Assembly (NCBI GenBank): GCA_017623115.1
Contig: JAGAPT010000021.1
Location: forward strand, 1 to 64,000
DNA from: Alistipes sp.
Lineage (GTDB): Bacteria; Bacteroidota; Bacteroidia; Bacteroidales; Rikenellaceae
DNA: 64,000 bases
Direction: 5' to 3'
Below the pieces are notes generated by a model. It had not been told where the DNA came from and made no database searches. It saw nothing but the letters and a program-made list of their open reading frames with translations. Below are positions 8,621 through 15,914 of this stretch, one piece after another; within the stretch, counting starts at the first letter, position 1, and the number at the start of each line of letters is the position of its first letter. Both the position numbers and the translations under genes were made by a program.

Positions 8621-8908
8621 ATGATTTATTCCGTCTCATCTGAACTCTACGAGGAGGTTAAATGTCGTTTGCTTGAGGCTATCGCCGACCGCAACTACTT
8701 CTCGGGCCATGTCGCCTTCAATTTCGAGGGGTGGGAGTGTCGGCTGGTCATCTCCTGCTTCGTCTATCGACGCGAGGAGCGGTATCCCGAGGGAGTAACC
8801 CATCCGATTGGTGATTTGGTGCCCGTGTGGTGGGAGTTCCATACGGCCGATAGCGATGCCGAGTGGCTCAACGACTTCTCCTTCTCGACCCTGCGCACCC
8901 TCCTTTAG
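8621..8908 (+). CDS. Small conserved-looking protein of unknown function
   Basis: 95 residues with no recognised domain. It is acidic and aromatic-rich with no signal peptide or membrane segment. The middle and end (IGDLVPVWWEFHTADSDAEWLNDFSFSTLRTLL) look well folded and codon use is like the neighbours, so it is probably a real cytoplasmic protein. It is transcribed away from the XRE-S24 regulator and precedes the terminase gene by 142 bp that hold two hairpins. I cannot assign a role; linkage to a phage-derived module is inferred from position only. Confidence 0.7.
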   Translation: MIYSVSSELYEEVKCRLLEAIADRNYFSGHVAFNFEGWECRLVISCFVYRREERYPEGVTHPIGDLVPVWWEFHTADSDAEWLNDFSFSTLRTLL

Positions 8909-8918
8909 GCGCAGGACC

Positions 8919-9018
8919 GGCTCGGACAATCCCTTCTTGGGCGCAGCAACGCCCGTTCGAGCCGATTTCTTTTTATGCTCCGTTCCGCCTGTCGTGTTGC
9001 TGCACAAAGGAACGGAGC
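8919..9018 (+). promoter_or_regulatory. Structured leader / possible attenuator ahead of the terminase gene
   Basis: Two hairpins fill the gap between the small gene and the terminase. The first nests GGGCG/CGCCC (8939-8943 with 8950-8954) inside GGCTCG/CGAGCC (8919-8924 with 8958-8963) and is followed by a T-rich stretch (8966-8974), so it resembles an intrinsic terminator. The second is a perfect 10-bp stem GCTCCGTTCC/GGAACGGAGC (8977-8986 with 9009-9018). Readthrough control of the terminase gene is possible but unproven. Confidence 0.45.
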
Positions 9019-9050
9019 GGGGGAATACCCCTATTTAATTAGCATGCTAC

Positions 9051-10454
9051 ATGGATTTTATCGAATTTTCCGAAACGGTCTATCCCTTTCTTGAATTGCA
9101 GGGATTTCATCGCAACTACTATCGGGTCTTGGAGGCTTTTGCCCGAGGGCGCATTCGTCGCCTGGTCATCACAATGCCTCCTCAGCATGGTAAATCGGTC
9201 GGTGCCACGACCCTGCTGCCGGCCTATCTGTTGGGGCTCGATCCCGATTGTCGGGTCGCCATTGCCTCCTATTCGGGGATGTTGGCCTCGAAGTTCAATC
9301 GGCGCGTGCAGCGCATCCTCGATTCGCGGGAATATGGGGCCTGCTTTCCCGAGACGACCATCAAACAGGGCTCCAAGCCACAGGGCTACATCCGCACCTC
9401 GGATGAGGTGGAGATTATCGACCACCGAGGCTCGCTGATTTCGGTTGGGCGCGAGGGCTCGTTGACGGGCAATCGGGTCGATTGTTTCATCCTCGACGAC
9501 CTCTATAAAGATGCTATGGAGGCCAATTCTCCACTGATACGTGAAAATTGCTGGGAGTGGTACACCTCGGTTGTGCGAACGCGTATGCATAACCACTCAC
9601 GGGAGTTGATTGTCTTTACCCGCTGGCATGAGGAGGACTTAATCGGCATGCTGCAGCAACGCGAGCCCTTCGTGGAGCTCACTTCGTGGAGTCAGCTCGA
9701 CACGTTGCCCGAGGAGACGTGGTTGCATCTGAATTTCGAGGCGTTGAAAAGTTCTCCTGCTACCGAGCTGGACCCGCGGCGTGAGGGAGAGGCGTTGTGG
9801 GAGGAGCAGCAATCGGCTCGGCTGCTCGAAAATAAGCGGCGGCTCGACCCGTTGCAGTTTGAGGCGATGTATCAGGGGCGACCCTCGGTGCGCGAGGGGT
9901 TGCTCTATGGCGGAGCGTTTAACGAGTATGAGGTTTTGCCTCGGGAGATTGTGCGACGCTCCTCCTATACCGATACGGCCGATATGGGCGATGATTACCT
10001 CTGCTCGCTCGGCTATGCGGTCGATGCCGATGGCCTGATTTACATCACCGATGCGGTCTATACGCGTGAGCCGATGGAGGTTACCGAGCAGTTGGTGGCC
10101 GATATGTTGCAGCATTCGGGGGCACGCACGGCGGCCATCGAGAGCAACAATGGCGGGCGAGGCTTTGCCCGTGCCGTGCAGCAACGAGCTCCATTGGTGC
10201 GTGTCGAGTGGTTCCATCAGAGCGACAACAAGGAGTCGCGCATTCTGACCAATGCGGCAACGGTGCAGCATCTGTTGCGGTTTCCCAAGGGGTGGAATCT
10301 GCGCTGGCCCGAGTTGTATCAACATCTGACGACCTATCGTCGTTCGTTTCGGGCCAATCGCTGGCACGATGCCGCCGATGTGGTGACGGGTATCATCGAG
10401 CGAGAAGTGGTCGATCGAACAAAAAACAGACTCCGAAGAGCCTGCTTTTTGTGA
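9051..10454 (+). CDS. Phage-type terminase large subunit (isolated)
   Basis: 467 residues, a full-length terminase. The ATPase half has a Walker A variant MPPQHGKS (42-49), Walker B FILDD (146-150) and the coupling-type segment IVFTRWHEEDL. The C-terminal RNase H-like nuclease half has its acidic set in order: D308/D311 (YTDTADMGDD), E364 (IESNNGG) and D440/D443 (WHDAADVV). In phages this protein packages and cuts DNA. Here there is no portal, capsid, protease, small terminase or integrase in the window; tsaD follows convergently. The gene shows no frameshift or stop, so it is either a recent remnant or retained for another purpose. Seven heptamer repeats start right after the stop codon. Confidence 0.9.
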   Translation: MDFIEFSETVYPFLELQGFHRNYYRVLEAFARGRIRRLVITMPPQHGKSVGATTLLPAYLLGLDPDCRVAIASYSGMLASKFNRRVQRILDSREYGACFPETTIKQGSKPQGYIRTSDEVEIIDHRGSLISVGREGSLTGNRVDCFILDDLYKDAMEANSPLIRENCWEWYTSVVRTRMHNHSRELIVFTRWHEEDLIGMLQQREPFVELTSWSQLDTLPEETWLHLNFEALKSSPATELDPRREGEALWEEQQSARLLENKRRLDPLQFEAMYQGRPSVREGLLYGGAFNEYEVLPREIVRRSSYTDTADMGDDYLCSLGYAVDADGLIYITDAVYTREPMEVTEQLVADMLQHSGARTAAIESNNGGRGFARAVQQRAPLVRVEWFHQSDNKESRILTNAATVQHLLRFPKGWNLRWPELYQHLTTYRRSFRANRWHDAADVVTGIIEREVVDRTKNRLRRACFL

Positions 10455-10503
10455 GAGGAAAGAGCAAAGAGGAACGAGGAAAGAGGAAAGAGGAAAGAGG
10501 AAA
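10455..10503. repeat. Tandem heptamer repeat (GAGGAAA)x7
   Basis: Seven consecutive 7-bp units, beginning on the base after the terminase stop. Units 1 and 4-7 are perfect GAGGAAA; unit 2 is GAGCAAA and unit 3 GAGGAAC. The strand bias is purely purine except for two C positions. Copy number of such arrays often varies between strains. Confidence 0.85.
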
Positions 10504-10506
10504 GTC

Positions 10507-10525
10507 AAGCCTGCAAAGCAGGCTT
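10507..10525 (+). terminator. Possible terminator after the terminase gene
   Basis: AAGCCTGC-AAA-GCAGGCTT forms a perfect 8-bp stem with a 3-nt loop, without a clear T-run downstream. It lies between the convergent terminase and tsaD genes. Confidence 0.4.
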
Positions 10526-10589
10526 AAAGGGCGAAGATCGACGCAGGGGCAATGCTGCGCCGTTCCCCCCCCCTGATAACTCCTCTGAA

Positions 10590-11621
10590 CTATAAAAGCT
10601 CTTCCAAACGTGCTACGGGGGCGATGTCGAGCGACGAGAACTCCCCTTGCTGGTAGCGGTGATAACCGGCCATGGCAATCATGGCGGCATTGTCGGTCGT
10701 GAAGCGGAACTCGGGCAGGAAGGTGCGCCAGCGACGACGCTTGCCTTCGGCGACGATACCGTCACGCAGTCCCGAGTTGGCCGAGACACCACCGGCGATG
10801 GCGATATCGCGGATGCCGGTCTCCTTCGATACCCTGACGAGTTGCTTTAAGAGAATCTCGACGATGGTCGTTTGGAGGGAGGCGCATAGGTCGGCCTTGT
10901 TCTTCTCGATGAATGCGGGGTCCTCGGCTACGGCATCACGAAGCGTGTAGAGGAACGAGGTTTTCAGCCCCGAGAAGGAGTAGTTGTACCCCTCGACATG
11001 GGGATGGGCAAAGCGGAACGCCTTGGGATTACCCTCTTTGGCCAGTCGGTCGATGACCGGACCGCCCGGGTAGGGGAGCCCCATCACCTTGGCGCACTTA
11101 TCGAAGGCCTCGCCGGCGGCATCATCAATGGTCGTGCCGAGAATCTCCATCTCGGTCGGAGAGTCCACCCGCACGATTTGGGTGTGGCCGCCACTCACGA
11201 GCAGGCACAAGAAGGGAAACTCGGGGTGGGGGAGCGTGCGGTCGGGCATGTCAATCAGATGCGAGAGGATGTGTCCTTGCAGGTGGTTAACCTCGACCAG
11301 CGGAATGTGTTGTGCCAGCGACAACCCTTTGGCGAACGACACACCCACGAGGAGCGAGCCGACCAATCCCGGGCCACGGGTAAAGGCGATGGCGTCAATC
11401 TCCTCGATGCCGACGCCGGCCTCCTTCAGGGCGGTATCCACCACAGGGATGATGTTTTGCTGATGGGCGCGCGAGGCGAGTTCGGGAATCACACCGCCAT
11501 ATTTGACATGCACGGCTTGCGAGGCGATGACATTTGACAGCAGGACATTGTTGCGGAGCACGGCTGCCGAGGTGTCGTCGCACGACGATTCGATACCCAA
11601 TATGGTAATCTCGTTATTCAT
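10590..11621 (-). CDS. tsaD: tRNA N6-threonylcarbamoyladenosine transferase
   Basis: 343 residues, the normal TsaD length. The ATG at 11621 gives MNNEITILGIESSCDDTSAA, the typical TsaD start; a longer frame upstream runs into the neighbouring terminator. The metal-binding H113 and H117 lie in VNHLQGHILSH, and GPGLVGSLLVG and SGGHTQ are intact. With TsaB, TsaC and TsaE it makes t6A37 in ANN-decoding tRNAs. A TACCTTTG -7 box (minus strand, 11636-11629) sits only 8 bp before the ATG, so the leader would be extremely short. Confidence 0.97.
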   Translation of the reverse strand: MNNEITILGIESSCDDTSAAVLRNNVLLSNVIASQAVHVKYGGVIPELASRAHQQNIIPVVDTALKEAGVGIEEIDAIAFTRGPGLVGSLLVGVSFAKGLSLAQHIPLVEVNHLQGHILSHLIDMPDRTLPHPEFPFLCLLVSGGHTQIVRVDSPTEMEILGTTIDDAAGEAFDKCAKVMGLPYPGGPVIDRLAKEGNPKAFRFAHPHVEGYNYSFSGLKTSFLYTLRDAVAEDPAFIEKNKADLCASLQTTIVEILLKQLVRVSKETGIRDIAIAGGVSANSGLRDGIVAEGKRRRWRTFLPEFRFTTDNAAMIAMAGYHRYQQGEFSSLDIAPVARLEELL

Positions 11622-11628
11622 AGTGCTG

Positions 11629-11636
11629 CAAAGGTA
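11629..11636 (-). promoter_or_regulatory. -7 promoter box of tsaD
   Basis: Minus-strand TACCTTTG fits TAnnTTTG. There is no clear -33 TTTG at the expected distance, where the upstream terminator hairpin lies. Transcription would start within a few bases of the tsaD ATG. Confidence 0.4.
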
Positions 11637-11637
11637 C

Positions 11638-11672
11638 GTAAAAAAATGAGTTCGAGTGCGTATCGAACTCAT
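11638..11672 (-). terminator. Terminator of the aldehyde dehydrogenase gene
   Basis: Stem ATGAGTTCGA (11646-11655) pairs perfectly with 11663-11672 around a 7-nt loop, and the minus strand continues into a T-run (complement of 11639-11645). It lies 6 bp after the aldehyde dehydrogenase stop. Confidence 0.8.
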
Positions 11673-11677
11673 TTTTC

Positions 11678-13093
11678 TTATAACAACCCTTTTATCCACC
11701 GAAAGAGCCCATAGGGCATGTAGCGCAACGGTAGGTCGAAACGAGTGGTAGTCGAGACGACCGAACGACGATGCGAGAAGGCGAGGTAGGAGTCGTAGCC
11801 GTGATAACGCCCCATGCCCGACTGCCCGACCCCTCCGAAGGGGAGACGTTCGTTGGCAATCTGCATAATCGTGTCATTCAGGCACGCTCCGCCCGACGAG
11901 GTGCGTTGCAGAACCTCGTGGCGATGTGCCGTGCCGAAATAATAGAGTGCAAGGGGTTTTTCTCGCTCGGTAATGTGCGTGATGGCCTCCTCGATGTGGC
12001 GGACGGTAACCACGGGCAGGATGGGACCGAAAATCTCCTCCTGCAGGACCTTTGCCGTGGGAGTAACCTCCTCCAGTACGGTCGGCTCGATAAACCGCTC
12101 CTGTCGGTTGGTGCGCCCTCCGAAACGAATCCGCCCCTCCGTGAGATAACCCGACAAACGATCGAAGGCCCGCTCGTTGACGATGCGCGCGAAGTGTCTG
12201 CTTTGCGAGGTATCTGCACCCAGCAAGGCGTGGAACGCCCGCTCCAACTCATTGAGAAATGGCTCACGGATTGCCTCGTGCAACAGCAGATAGTCGGGGG
12301 CGATGCAGGTCTGCCCCGCATTGAGCGATTTGCCCCATGCGATGCGACGAGCCGCTACCCGGAGGTCAGCATCCTCGTCGACGATGCAGGGGCTCTTGCC
12401 GCCCAACTCCAAGATGACAGGGGTCAGATGCACGGCTGCAGCCTCCATGATACGCCGCCCGAGTGCGGGGCTTCCCGTGAAGAAGATGCGGTCGAAACGC
12501 TCGGCCAGCAACAGCCCGTTTACCTCCCGATTTCCCTGCACAACGGCGATGTATTGCTCGTCGAAGGTCTCGCGGATGAGCTGTTCGATGACCTGCGAGG
12601 TGTGTGGTACATAGGGCGAGGGTTTGAGTAGCGCGGTGCATCCGGCCGAGATGGCCCCGATGAGCGGGTTGAGGAGTAGTTGCACGGGGTAGTTCCAGGG
12701 TGCTATAATCAGGGCCGAGCCGAGTGGCTCGGTGAGGATGCGGCTGCGCGAGGGGAACATTTTGAGGGGTGAACAGACCTTGCAAGGGCCCATCCAGCGA
12801 CGCAGGTGGCGACGATGGGTGCGAATCTCGCCCAGCACGATGCCGAGTTCGGTCAGGTAGGCCTCCTCATAGGATTTATGTAAATCGTGCCACAGGGCCT
12901 CGGTGAGCGGCTTCTCCCACGTGTGCAATGCCTCTTCGAGACGGGTCAACTGTTGGCGACGAAAGGCGTAACTACGTGTTGCTCCCGACTGAAAATAGGT
13001 GCGTTGTGCCTCCATGATGCGCTGAATGGTTGCATGGGGCGTGTTGGAAACCGTGCAGTGGCCGAGGTCGGCGTAGGGGATGGTGCTGTTCAT
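11678..13093 (-). CDS. NAD(P)-dependent aldehyde dehydrogenase (class 3-like)
   Basis: 471 residues. The ATG at 13093 gives MNSTIPYADLGHCTVSN; an in-frame ATG 60 bp upstream would read back through the FadL terminator. Key residues are present: N in WNYPVQLLLNPL, the general base Glu in LELGGKSP, and the nucleophile Cys in NAGQTCIAPDY. Length, the motif pattern, and the RRSVV-type C-terminal ending with a hydrophobic tail (LPLRYMPYGLFRWIKGLL) resemble class 3/fatty-aldehyde dehydrogenases, which oxidise medium to long aliphatic aldehydes. The physiological substrate is not deducible. It is separated from both neighbours by terminators. Confidence 0.92.
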   Translation of the reverse strand: MNSTIPYADLGHCTVSNTPHATIQRIMEAQRTYFQSGATRSYAFRRQQLTRLEEALHTWEKPLTEALWHDLHKSYEEAYLTELGIVLGEIRTHRRHLRRWMGPCKVCSPLKMFPSRSRILTEPLGSALIIAPWNYPVQLLLNPLIGAISAGCTALLKPSPYVPHTSQVIEQLIRETFDEQYIAVVQGNREVNGLLLAERFDRIFFTGSPALGRRIMEAAAVHLTPVILELGGKSPCIVDEDADLRVAARRIAWGKSLNAGQTCIAPDYLLLHEAIREPFLNELERAFHALLGADTSQSRHFARIVNERAFDRLSGYLTEGRIRFGGRTNRQERFIEPTVLEEVTPTAKVLQEEIFGPILPVVTVRHIEEAITHITEREKPLALYYFGTAHRHEVLQRTSSGGACLNDTIMQIANERLPFGGVGQSGMGRYHGYDSYLAFSHRRSVVSTTTRFDLPLRYMPYGLFRWIKGLL

Positions 13094-13115
13094 CTGCTCT
13101 TGCTGTTGCGTTGAT

Positions 13116-13157
13116 ACAAAAACGGTGCTTGACCTTTTTTTATTGTCAAGCACCGTT
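13116..13157 (-). terminator. Terminator of the FadL-like gene
   Basis: A perfect 13-bp stem (13121-13133 with 13145-13157, arm AACGGTGCTTGAC) encloses an 11-nt A/T loop, followed on the minus strand by a T-run (complement of 13116-13122). It overlaps the region just upstream of the aldehyde dehydrogenase start. Confidence 0.85.
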
Positions 13158-13177
13158 GTTAGACGGAGAATTTCAAA

Positions 13178-14635
13178 TTAGAACTTGAAATCCAGACCCA
13201 GACCCCACGTGAGCGAGGTGCGCTTGTAGATGTCCTGGAAGTGGCCAATGAGCTTGTCGCCCTGGATGACATCACCCTTCACGGTTACATCCTCGTAGAA
13301 GGTGGGCATGATACCGGCGTTGATGCGGATCATGTCGTTGATCTGATAAGCTGCACCGATACCGGTCGACCATGACGAGGTCGAGAAGTTCATGTCCGAA
13401 TATGCAGCCTCGTTCAGGTCATACTGCGTGCGCTGTACACCGCAGCTTACGAGCCACTTCTTCGAAATCTGCCACTCGGCACCGGCGAGGAACTCCATCG
13501 TGTTGCCCTCGACGCAGTTCGAGAACGAGTTCTCGGCATCCTTGTCGAAGTACATGTGCCACTCGGCCGTCACCTTTACGGGACCGCACTGGCGGCTACC
13601 GGCAATCGAGAGCAGGGCGGGCGTCTCGGCCTTTACCTTTGCACCGTTGGGGAAGATGGCGTTGATGACGGGGTCCTCGGCCGACACCTTTGCCGACTCA
13701 ATCTCGAGCTCCGTAGCCATCTTGAACTCATACTTTGCCGAGAAGGCCCAAGCACCCGTCTGTGCGTAGAGGGCGAGTACGGGGCTGATCGAATAGCCCG
13801 TCTGCTCTACGTCGAGCGTGTGGTCTGCCGTCTGGGCAGCACCCGTACCAACCTGCGTCATGGCAGCAACCAGCTGCTGACCCTCTGCCGTCTGGAGGAA
13901 AGCCTCGCCATAAGCAGCCATAGCCTGCTGATACTTGGCCTGCAGCTGGGTCAAAGCCTGACCGAATACGCCGGCTGCGGGCATCCAGTTGCCACCGATC
14001 ATGACGTTCGTGTTCTTCAGGTAACCCTCGTAAGCGTTCGAGGTGTTGCTGTAACGAACCAAGGCCGATGCCGACAACCAGTCGGTGATGCGGAAGGCAA
14101 CGCCGGCCTGGAAGGCGAGCGTCTGCGACTTGCCCTTCAGATACATATCGGTATTGTAATCAGTAACGGGAGCGAGCGACGACATAGCCGTGGGCAGTAC
14201 CGAGAACATGCGCTCGAACGAAGCCAGACCGTTGTCGTATTCGATTTCGCCACCACCACCGTTGACGCCCATGCCAACCATGATAGCCCAGCGATTTTTC
14301 TTCCACGTGAGGTGGAACGAGGGAATCAGCGGCGAGAATACCTCACCCTTGTACTCCGTGAGGCCGAAACCACCCGGATAGAGGTCGCCATGCTTGCTGA
14401 ACGACTCCGTAGCACGAGTCTGCATAGCCATCTGGTTGTTGATGCCGAAGTGCCAGCCGTCGGTCATGAAGGCCGTACCGGCGGGGTTGTTGTAGACGGC
14501 ATCGGTGTCGAGCGTCGTACCACGTGCAATGCTGCGCAGGAAGGCTGCGCTCTGGTTCGAGTTGGTCATCAGACCACCGGCCGTAGCCGTAGCTACCGTT
14601 GCAAAAGCAAGCAGAAGAGTAGCGATTTTTTTCAT
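13178..14635 (-). CDS. OmpP1/FadL-family outer-membrane transport protein
   Basis: 485 residues. A Sec signal (MKKIATLLLAFATVATATAG) precedes GLMTNSNQSAAFLRSIARG, comparable to the N-terminal hatch of FadL porins, with DAVYNNPAGTAFM matching the NPA region of the family. The rest alternates aromatic residues as expected of a 14-strand barrel and ends in LTWGLGLDFKF with a terminal Phe. FadL proteins admit hydrophobic compounds such as long-chain fatty acids. An Ala/Gln-rich insertion near residues 220-270 is predicted to be extracellular or periplasmic helix. A promoter lies at 14741-14772 and a leader hairpin at 14661-14679. Confidence 0.88.
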   Translation of the reverse strand: MKKIATLLLAFATVATATAGGLMTNSNQSAAFLRSIARGTTLDTDAVYNNPAGTAFMTDGWHFGINNQMAMQTRATESFSKHGDLYPGGFGLTEYKGEVFSPLIPSFHLTWKKNRWAIMVGMGVNGGGGEIEYDNGLASFERMFSVLPTAMSSLAPVTDYNTDMYLKGKSQTLAFQAGVAFRITDWLSASALVRYSNTSNAYEGYLKNTNVMIGGNWMPAAGVFGQALTQLQAKYQQAMAAYGEAFLQTAEGQQLVAAMTQVGTGAAQTADHTLDVEQTGYSISPVLALYAQTGAWAFSAKYEFKMATELEIESAKVSAEDPVINAIFPNGAKVKAETPALLSIAGSRQCGPVKVTAEWHMYFDKDAENSFSNCVEGNTMEFLAGAEWQISKKWLVSCGVQRTQYDLNEAAYSDMNFSTSSWSTGIGAAYQINDMIRINAGIMPTFYEDVTVKGDVIQGDKLIGHFQDIYKRTSLTWGLGLDFKF

Positions 14636-14660
14636 TCTTAAAAGTTTTGGTTAAACAATC

Positions 14661-14679
14661 GGTTCGGCTTCTCCGAACC
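14661..14679 (-). other. Leader hairpin upstream of the FadL-like gene
   Basis: GGTTCGG (14661-14667) and CCGAACC (14673-14679) form a perfect 7-bp stem with a 5-nt loop in the predicted 5' untranslated region, about 25 bp before the start codon. Its role, if any, in mRNA stability or control is unknown. The rest of the 14640-14936 gap holds the promoter and the LytTR gene 3' flank; I see no other gene in it. Confidence 0.5.
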
Positions 14680-14740
14680 TAATACATTTCTTATATATGG
14701 ATTGCGCGATGCACGAGGTGCTTTTTTGCGCAATCGGGTG

Positions 14741-14772
14741 CAAAGGTCGCCCTTTCTTCCGAAATAGGCAAA
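14741..14772 (-). promoter_or_regulatory. Promoter for the FadL-like gene
   Basis: On the minus strand TTTG (14772-14769), 20 bp, GACCTTTG (14748-14741). One mismatch to the -7 consensus. The leader would be about 100 nt and contains the hairpin at 14661-14679. Confidence 0.5.
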
Positions 14773-14936
14773 TAAAAGTGGCAAATGGATAGAAAAGAGG
14801 GTAAAAACCTCGTTTTTTGGGGCAAAAATTAGAAATAAGGGGCGAAAATTGGCAATCGCCCCACTTGGGGTGGGGTGAAATTTGTGCGATTTCGTGGTTT
14901 TTGTGGCTTTTTTTTCGCCTTTTTTTGAGGGGTGGA

Positions 14937-15806
14937 CTACTCGCGTTGTTCGGTCATCAACCAACGGGTAACACTCTCCGAATAGGTCTTCGAAATGGGG
15001 ATGTCGGGCAACCCCTCGATGCCGAGTTCGACGAAGATGCCCTCCTTTTCGCGGCGCAAAACACGCACGCGGTCGAGGTTGACCATGTAGGAGCGGTGGC
15101 AACGCAGGATGTTGGTGCCGGCAAGCTGTTCGCTGACCAATTTGAGCGAGGAGCGAATCATCATCTTGCGGGTCGTTTCGCCGCTTTGGTACCATACGCA
15201 GATGTAGTTGTCGGCCGACTCGATGATGAGCAGATGCTCGCGACGTACCGAGAGTTGCATTTTTCCCTTTTCGTCGAAAATCTGGATGTAGGCCTTCTGC
15301 AGGGCATTTTCATCCTCCTCGAGGCGTTTGCGGATAGATTTCAATTCACGCACCCGCTCCTGCCAGATGAAGTAGATGTACATCGTTACGTAGGGGATGA
15401 GCAGGATGAGGATGGTTTTGATGAGCGTGTTGCGGAAGACGGCCGAGATGTCCTGTTCGTCGGCCGTGAAGACCGATGCGATGGTGTAGATGAGGGTCAT
15501 GATGACAATCTCGAAGGCGACCCAGACGATGTAGCCGACATAGGAGATGGCGCGTTTCTTGGTATAAGCGGTCATGATGACACGCGAAATGGCGGCTACG
15601 GCCATACCGATCAGGACGATGAAGAACGATAGCAGGGTGTTCTTCAGACTCGGCTCGATGTTGAGCCACGGCAGTACCTTCTCGTCGAGCAGGTTGAAAT
15701 CGAGCGGACGGTAAATCAGGATGAAAGCCAGTGCGTAGAGCGGCACGATAAGCACCATCGTGATTTGGTTCTTTTTCTTGTAGATAAACGAGGGTATCGG
15801 TGTCAT
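14937..15806 (-). CDS. Membrane-bound LytTR DNA-binding regulator
   Basis: 289 residues. The ATG at 15806 gives MTPIPSFIYKKKNQITMVLI followed by four hydrophobic segments (about 15-35, 55-75, 85-105, 125-145), a short coiled coil (ERVRELKSIRKRLEEDENAL) and a C-terminal LytTR domain: LLIIESADNYICVWY, TTRKMMIRSSLKL and ILRCHRSYMVNLDRV. LytTR domains bind direct repeats in promoters. There is no receiver or kinase domain, so signalling would be direct from the membrane. It diverges from tamB, which may be a target (inference). Confidence 0.9.
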   Translation of the reverse strand: MTPIPSFIYKKKNQITMVLIVPLYALAFILIYRPLDFNLLDEKVLPWLNIEPSLKNTLLSFFIVLIGMAVAAISRVIMTAYTKKRAISYVGYIVWVAFEIVIMTLIYTIASVFTADEQDISAVFRNTLIKTILILLIPYVTMYIYFIWQERVRELKSIRKRLEEDENALQKAYIQIFDEKGKMQLSVRREHLLIIESADNYICVWYQSGETTRKMMIRSSLKLVSEQLAGTNILRCHRSYMVNLDRVRVLRREKEGIFVELGIEGLPDIPISKTYSESVTRWLMTEQRE

Positions 15807-15872
15807 GGTCGTTATGGTGTAAAAAATCGGCAAAAACACGCTCCGAAACGCGGTCTTTTCCCGAAAAAAAGT

Positions 15873-15880
15873 TATCTTTG
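15873..15880 (+). promoter_or_regulatory. -7 promoter box of tamB
   Basis: TATCTTTG lies 34 bp before the tamB ATG. No proper TTTG is seen at the -33 position, so activation by another factor is possible. Confidence 0.45.
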
Positions 15881-15914
15881 CAAATTGGTTAATACAAGTA
15901 TTAAAAGCGTTTCG

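Noticed and set aside
8621-10454. Complete prophage
   Set aside because: Only a terminase and a repressor-like gene are present. No portal, capsid, tail, lysis or integrase gene occurs within the surrounding 15 kb.
10565-10573. C9 run between the terminase and tsaD as a phase switch
   Set aside because: It is intergenic between convergent genes and lies in no promoter that I can see, so a length change would have no evident effect.
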